Assembly (NCBI GenBank): GCA_030601615.1 | Contig: JAUVTH010000048.1 | Location: 1-9,045, forward strand | Direction: 5' to 3' | DNA from: Gemmatimonadota bacterium | GTDB lineage: Bacteria; Gemmatimonadota; Gemmatimonadetes; Palauibacterales; Palauibacteraceae | Length of the DNA: 9,045 nucleotides | Shown: positions 6,758 to 9,045 of the stretch, one piece after another | Numbering within the stretch: position 1 is the first letter of the stretch | Layout of the letters: every line of letters begins with the position of its first letter | Translations under genes and position numbers: made by a program | Notes under the pieces: model-generated | Told to the model about the DNA's origin: nothing | The model's database searches: none | The model's input: the letters and a program-made list of their open reading frames with translations, nothing else

Positions 6758-6791
6758 CTCAGCTACTTTCCCCGGATGATGCACATGGGGT

Positions 6792-6828
6792 CCGGAAGAT
6801 AGCCCGGCGATTTCTTGCAACCTTCCGG
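6792..6828. repeat. Inverted repeat inside oriC
   Basis: CCGGAAG (6792-6798) and CTTCCGG (6822-6828) are perfect 7-bp complements separated by 23 nt. The repeat lies between the two groups of DnaA boxes. It could be a site for a dimeric origin-binding regulator, or chance. Confidence 0.3.
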
Positions 6829-6842
6829 CAAGCTGCGACTCG

Positions 6843-6900
6843 TTGTCCACGTTTCCACGGCCCCTACTAATACTACTATAGATGGAATTAATAGAGTAGG
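6843..6900 (+). promoter_or_regulatory. Origin unwinding module: paired DnaA boxes, GC cluster, DnaA-trios, AT-rich tract
   Basis: Reading rightward: DnaA box TTGTCCACG (6843-6851), a second TCCAC core (6854-6858), a GGCCCC cluster (6859-6864), then five consecutive trios CTA-CTA-ATA-CTA-CTA (6864-6878), then an AT-rich tract to about 6896. This order and polarity are those of the basal unwinding system described in Bacillus subtilis, where DnaA loads from boxes onto trios (read as 3'-GAT-5' on the opposite strand) and stretches one strand. The boxes are imperfect, but box, GC, trio and AT elements in the correct order next to dnaN make this the likely site of strand opening. Confidence 0.82.
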
Positions 6901-6954
6901 AGAAAACGTCTTTCCCCGGCCCTCCGCGGGTCGAAGGAGCGAAAGAGGACCTCC

Positions 6955-8058
6955 ATGAAGCTTTCCGTAACGCGCGACAGCCTGCATACCGGAATGGGAG
7001 CCGTGTCTGCTACCATTCCGACGAAGACTACTTTGCCTGTCCTCTCGAACATCCTGCTCGAAGCAAAGGATGGAAAACTCACGCTGAGCGGTACGGACCT
7101 CGATATTTCCGTGTCTGTTTCGATCGATGCGGAAATCGAAGTGGAGGGATCGGTGACGGTGCCGGCGAAGAAGTTCGCCGAGATCGCGCGTGAGCTCCCG
7201 GCAGCCCCCGTGCATATCCAGGCGGATGGGGTGGAAATCCGCATTGAGAGTGGCAAGAGCCGCTTCAAGCTGTTCGGGCTGCCAACTGAGGAATTTCCGA
7301 GCTTCCCTGAAGTTGATTCCGGGGAGGCCTGGACAATGCAGGCAACGGATCTGCACGAGTTGATCAGTAAGACGTCGTTTGCCGCCTCCACGGAAGAAAG
7401 TCGGCCGATCCTGAACGGTGTGCTGTGGCAGCTCGGAGAAGGGAAGGCGTCGATGGTTGCGACGAATGGTCATCGGCTGGCGCGGTTGACCGTTCCACTG
7501 GAAGGTGGGGGCGCTCCAGAAGCTGATCTGATCGTTCCACCGAAGGCCTTACAGCAGGTAAGCCGCCTGTTCCAGAAAGAGGGAGAGATCGCGGTATCGA
7601 AATCTCGCAATCACCTTGCATTTCGAACGGACACGCGCGCCGTGTTCACTCGCTTGATCGAGGGTCCGTATCCGAACTATCAGCAAGTGATTCCAGCCGA
7701 CAACGATAAGAAGGCAATCGTGAGCCGGGATGGTCTCGCCGCCGCAATTCGGCGCATGGCTGTCGTAGCGAGCGACCAGACGCACCGTGTCCGCATGAGC
7801 TTCAGCGAGGGCAGTCTCTCCTTCCGTGTTCAGACTCCTGATCTCGGAGAAGCTGAGGAGGAGATGAGCGTCGACTATGAGGGCGAAACAATCGAGATTG
7901 GGTTCAACGCGAATTACTTGTTGGAGGTGCTCCGGTACATGCCGGAGGAGGATGTCCTCGTGGAGTTCAAGGCTCCAGAAAGAGCTGCCACGTTCAAGCC
8001 GGCAAGCGGAGAACTCGACTACCTGTGTCTGGTGATGCCGCTGCGGCTGCTGGACTGA
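6955..8058 (+). CDS. dnaN: DNA polymerase III sliding clamp (beta subunit)
   Basis: The 367-aa product is the usual length for the beta clamp, a ring-shaped homodimer of three domains per subunit that tethers DNA polymerase III and many repair enzymes to DNA. Domain 1 starts MKLSVTRDSLHTGMGAVS and includes TLPVLSNILLEA (26-37). Domain 2 (about 128-250) contains ATNGHRLA (169-176) and the conserved IEGPYPNY (235-242). Domain 3 (about 255-367) ends YLCLVMPLRL, matching the C-terminal MPMRL strand that forms part of the partner-binding pocket. AGAGGA (6944-6949) lies 5 nt before ATG 6955. It is separated from dnaA by oriC, so its own promoter within oriC is likely, but I could not identify one. 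Confidence 0.97.
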   Translation: MKLSVTRDSLHTGMGAVSATIPTKTTLPVLSNILLEAKDGKLTLSGTDLDISVSVSIDAEIEVEGSVTVPAKKFAEIARELPAAPVHIQADGVEIRIESGKSRFKLFGLPTEEFPSFPEVDSGEAWTMQATDLHELISKTSFAASTEESRPILNGVLWQLGEGKASMVATNGHRLARLTVPLEGGGAPEADLIVPPKALQQVSRLFQKEGEIAVSKSRNHLAFRTDTRAVFTRLIEGPYPNYQQVIPADNDKKAIVSRDGLAAAIRRMAVVASDQTHRVRMSFSEGSLSFRVQTPDLGEAEEEMSVDYEGETIEIGFNANYLLEVLRYMPEEDVLVEFKAPERAATFKPASGELDYLCLVMPLRLLD

Positions 8059-8078
8059 ATGAGACGGAAGCCTTCATC

Positions 8079-8100
8079 TTGATCGACGGAACGGGATCAA
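8079..8100. repeat. Short inverted repeat just after dnaN
   Basis: TTGATC (8079-8084) and GATCAA (8095-8100) can form a 6-bp stem with a 10-nt loop, 21 nt after the dnaN stop. No T-run follows it, so it is a poor intrinsic terminator. Confidence 0.3.
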
Positions 8101-8129
8101 CTTCCCCCGTAGTCGGCCCAGAGGTCCCG

Positions 8130-8153
8130 GTCCTCGTGAACTCTCACGAGGAC
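8130..8153. repeat. Perfect 10-bp hairpin between dnaN and the acyl-CoA synthetase gene
   Basis: GTCCTCGTGA (8130-8139) and TCACGAGGAC (8144-8153) are perfect complements around an ACTC tetraloop, 71 nt after the dnaN stop. It is the strongest hairpin noticed in the window. No T-run follows on either strand, so it may be a factor-assisted terminator or a structured RNA end rather than a classical intrinsic terminator. Confidence 0.55.
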
Positions 8154-8162
8154 GAGAGCGCA

Positions 8163-8194
8163 GGAATCGGGAAGGCCTGAAGTGAGCCGATTCC
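8163..8194. repeat. Second inverted repeat downstream of dnaN
   Basis: GGAATCGG (8163-8170) and CCGATTCC (8187-8194) form a perfect 8-bp stem with a 16-nt loop. It begins 9 nt after the preceding hairpin, so the two make a tandem pair within the non-conserved tail of the PTPS-like remnant. Confidence 0.45.
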
Positions 8195-8330
8195 ACACAA
8201 CACGAGCACAACGGCCGAAGGTGGCCTCGTTCCGGGCCGCATCCCACTCGGGTCGGTAGTATCGATGACCGGCCGGGAACTCCACGGCTCGAGTGAGGCT
8301 CGCTCTGGACATGCCCCAAGATAACGATCG

Positions 8331-8350
8331 CCGCGTCGGACGAAACGCGG
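8331..8350. repeat. Short GC hairpin before the acyl-CoA synthetase ribosome-binding site
   Basis: CCGCGT (8331-8336) pairs with ACGCGG (8345-8350) around 8 nt, directly before AAGGG (8353-8357). It could affect translation of the downstream gene, but such short GC stems are common in GC-rich DNA. Confidence 0.25.
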
Positions 8351-8367
8351 AGAAGGGATAGAAGACC

Positions 8368-9045
8368 ATGCTGGACAGCTTGCTGCGACCGAAGTCGATC
8401 GCAGTCGTCGGCGCCAGCCGGCGGGCCGGGAGTATTGGAAACGGGATGCTCCGGCACCTTGTGGAGAGTGGTTTCACGGGACCGGTGTATCCGGTGAACC
8501 CGACGGCGAACTCGGTGAATTCAGTGCCGGCGTATCCTTCCATCAAAGCCCTCCCCGCAGTGCCTGACCTCGCGGTGATTATCGTTCCGAAGGACCGGGT
8601 CATCGGAGTGGTCCGGGAGTGCGTCGAGACCGGGGTGAAGGGGCTCGTAGTGATCACCGCGGGCTTCCGGGAGGTCGGCGGGGAAGGTGTGGAGCTCGAG
8701 AGGGAGCTCCTTGCGCTCGTGCGAGAGAACGGGCTGCGCATGGTCGGACCCAACTGCATGGGCGTGATGAACACGTCGCCTGCCGTATCGATGAACGCCA
8801 CGTTTGCACCGGCGATGCCGCCGAACGGGAGGATTGCGTTCATGAGCCAGTCGGGCGCGATGGGCATGACGATCCTCGACTACGCCATGGAGTACGGCAT
8901 CGGGATCAGTCAGTTCGTATCGATGGGAAACAAGGCGGATGTTTCCGGTAACGACCTGATCGAGTACTGGCAGGACGACGACGAGGTCGGCGTGATTCTC
9001 ATGTACATCGAGGGATTTGGGAATCCGCGCCACTTCACGACGCTC
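8368..9045 (+). CDS. Acyl-CoA synthetase (NDP-forming)/acetate-CoA ligase, N-terminal part (3' end outside window)
   Basis: From ATG 8368 the frame is open for 226 codons to the window edge. The product begins MLDSLLRPKSIAVVGASRRA, a CoA-binding Rossmann start. It continues with ITAGFREVGGEG (96-107), GPNCMGVMN (127-135), SQSGAMG (160-166), SMGNKADV (185-192) and YIEGF (213-217). These are the CoA-binding and ligase-CoA domains of the SucD-like, NDP-forming acyl-CoA synthetase family, whose members interconvert acyl-CoA plus ADP and phosphate with the acid plus ATP; some relatives are protein acetyltransferases. The phosphohistidine region and any fused ATP-grasp domain lie beyond the window, so substrate and domain count are unknown. 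AAGGG (8353-8357) precedes the start by 10 nt. It lies 309 nt after dnaN beyond several hairpins and is probably a separate transcription unit. Confidence 0.92.
   Translation, partial: MLDSLLRPKSIAVVGASRRAGSIGNGMLRHLVESGFTGPVYPVNPTANSVNSVPAYPSIKALPAVPDLAVIIVPKDRVIGVVRECVETGVKGLVVITAGFREVGGEGVELERELLALVRENGLRMVGPNCMGVMNTSPAVSMNATFAPAMPPNGRIAFMSQSGAMGMTILDYAMEYGIGISQFVSMGNKADVSGNDLIEYWQDDDEVGVILMYIEGFGNPRHFTTL

Larger units (their letters stand above)
6655..6954 (+). other. oriC region between dnaA and dnaN
   Basis: This 300-nt non-coding stretch holds the elements of a bacterial origin. Candidate DnaA boxes, each 7 of 9 matches to TTATCCACA or its complement, are TTATCACCA (6671-6679), GGTGGATAG (6739-6747), TGTGGATGC (6749-6757) and TTGTCCACG (6843-6851). 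A further TCCAC core lies at 6854-6858. Next come a GC cluster, a run of DnaA-trios and an AT-rich tract. A 7-bp inverted repeat lies at 6792-6828. The dnaN ribosome-binding site (AGAGGA, 6944-6949) closes the region. The dnaA-oriC-dnaN order is the commonest bacterial arrangement. I found no convincing dnaN promoter or dnaA terminator. Confidence 0.85.
8097..8312 (-). pseudogene. Truncated 6-pyruvoyl-tetrahydropterin synthase/QueD-like remnant
   Basis: The minus-strand frame from ATG 8312 encodes 71 residues. The first 37 or so, starting MSRASLTRAVEFPAGHRYYRP and ending TFGRCAR, look like the N-terminus of the PTPS/QueD family, whose members make pterin or 7-deazaguanine precursors; H16 fits the first zinc ligand. 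An intact gene would continue directly into an HGHNY motif carrying the other two zinc histidines. Instead, from about 8201 the sequence turns into unrelated residues (VVWNRLTSGLPDS...) and stops at 8097. I read the other two minus frames over 8200-8070 and found no HGH continuation, so a simple frameshift does not explain it. Only about 140 nt remain before dnaN, too little for the missing part. It is probably a deletion remnant. The family call rests on a short region; the broken state follows if the call is right. Confidence 0.6.

Noticed and set aside
6763..7473. 236-codon minus-strand open frame spanning oriC and the start of dnaN
   Set aside because: It is antisense to dnaN and runs through the origin elements; no recognisable domain, so treated as a shadow.
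8521..9033. 170-codon minus-strand open frame at the right end
   Set aside because: Antisense to the acyl-CoA synthetase frame, which shows clear family motifs; His/Asp/Arg-rich shadow composition.
1..9045. CRISPR array, tRNA or rRNA genes, insertion sequence or prophage
   Set aside because: No regularly spaced repeats, cloverleaf-like sequence, transposase frame or terminal repeats were seen; the gene order is a conserved housekeeping origin region.

Overview
This window is a bacterial chromosomal replication-origin neighbourhood. The DNA is GC-rich (about 60% by eye). A long YidC with a large periplasmic domain indicates a Gram-negative (diderm) cell. I cannot assign the phylum securely. 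The style of DnaA, the PTPS-like remnant and the acyl-CoA synthetase would fit an environmental lineage such as Gemmatimonadota, but that is a weak inference.

Layout, left to right. Positions 1-176 hold the C-terminal end of an acylphosphatase. Positions 252-1049 hold a divergent Fpg/Nei-family DNA glycosylase homologue on the plus strand. It runs tail to tail against a minus-strand operon that reads leftward from about 5110: rpmH (ribosomal protein L34, 4894-5061), rnpA (RNase P protein), yidD, yidC and mnmE (ending at 1070). Divergent from this operon, dnaA runs rightward from 5263. It is followed by a 300-bp non-coding stretch carrying oriC, then dnaN (6955-8058). After dnaN comes a 309-bp stretch with several inverted repeats and a minus-strand truncated PTPS/QueD-like remnant. 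The window closes with the 5' 226 codons of an acyl-CoA synthetase (NDP-forming) on the plus strand.

How the genes work together. DnaA binds the boxes between dnaA and dnaN and opens the duplex at the trio and AT-rich element next to them. DnaN is the sliding clamp loaded at the resulting forks. The leftward operon is the classical origin-linked set for RNA and membrane-protein biogenesis: L34 for the ribosome, RnpA for tRNA 5' processing, YidD and YidC for inner-membrane protein insertion, and MnmE for tRNA wobble-uridine modification. The two operons diverge from a roughly 200-bp region with a TTGACA -35 box facing each way.

Points of most interest: (1) a well-formed basal unwinding module of oriC (paired DnaA boxes, GC cluster, DnaA-trios, AT-rich tract) at 6843-6900; (2) an rnpA reading frame that stays open through the whole of rpmH in another frame, recalling the nested arrangement known in Thermus; (3) an Fpg-like glycosylase lacking the catalytic N-terminal proline and other key residues; (4) a perfect -35/17-bp/near-consensus -10 promoter that overlaps the upstream dnaA ATG and so supports the downstream start; (5) a broken PTPS-family gene next to dnaN. 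I saw no mobile element, CRISPR array, tRNA or rRNA, and no wholly new multi-gene system.
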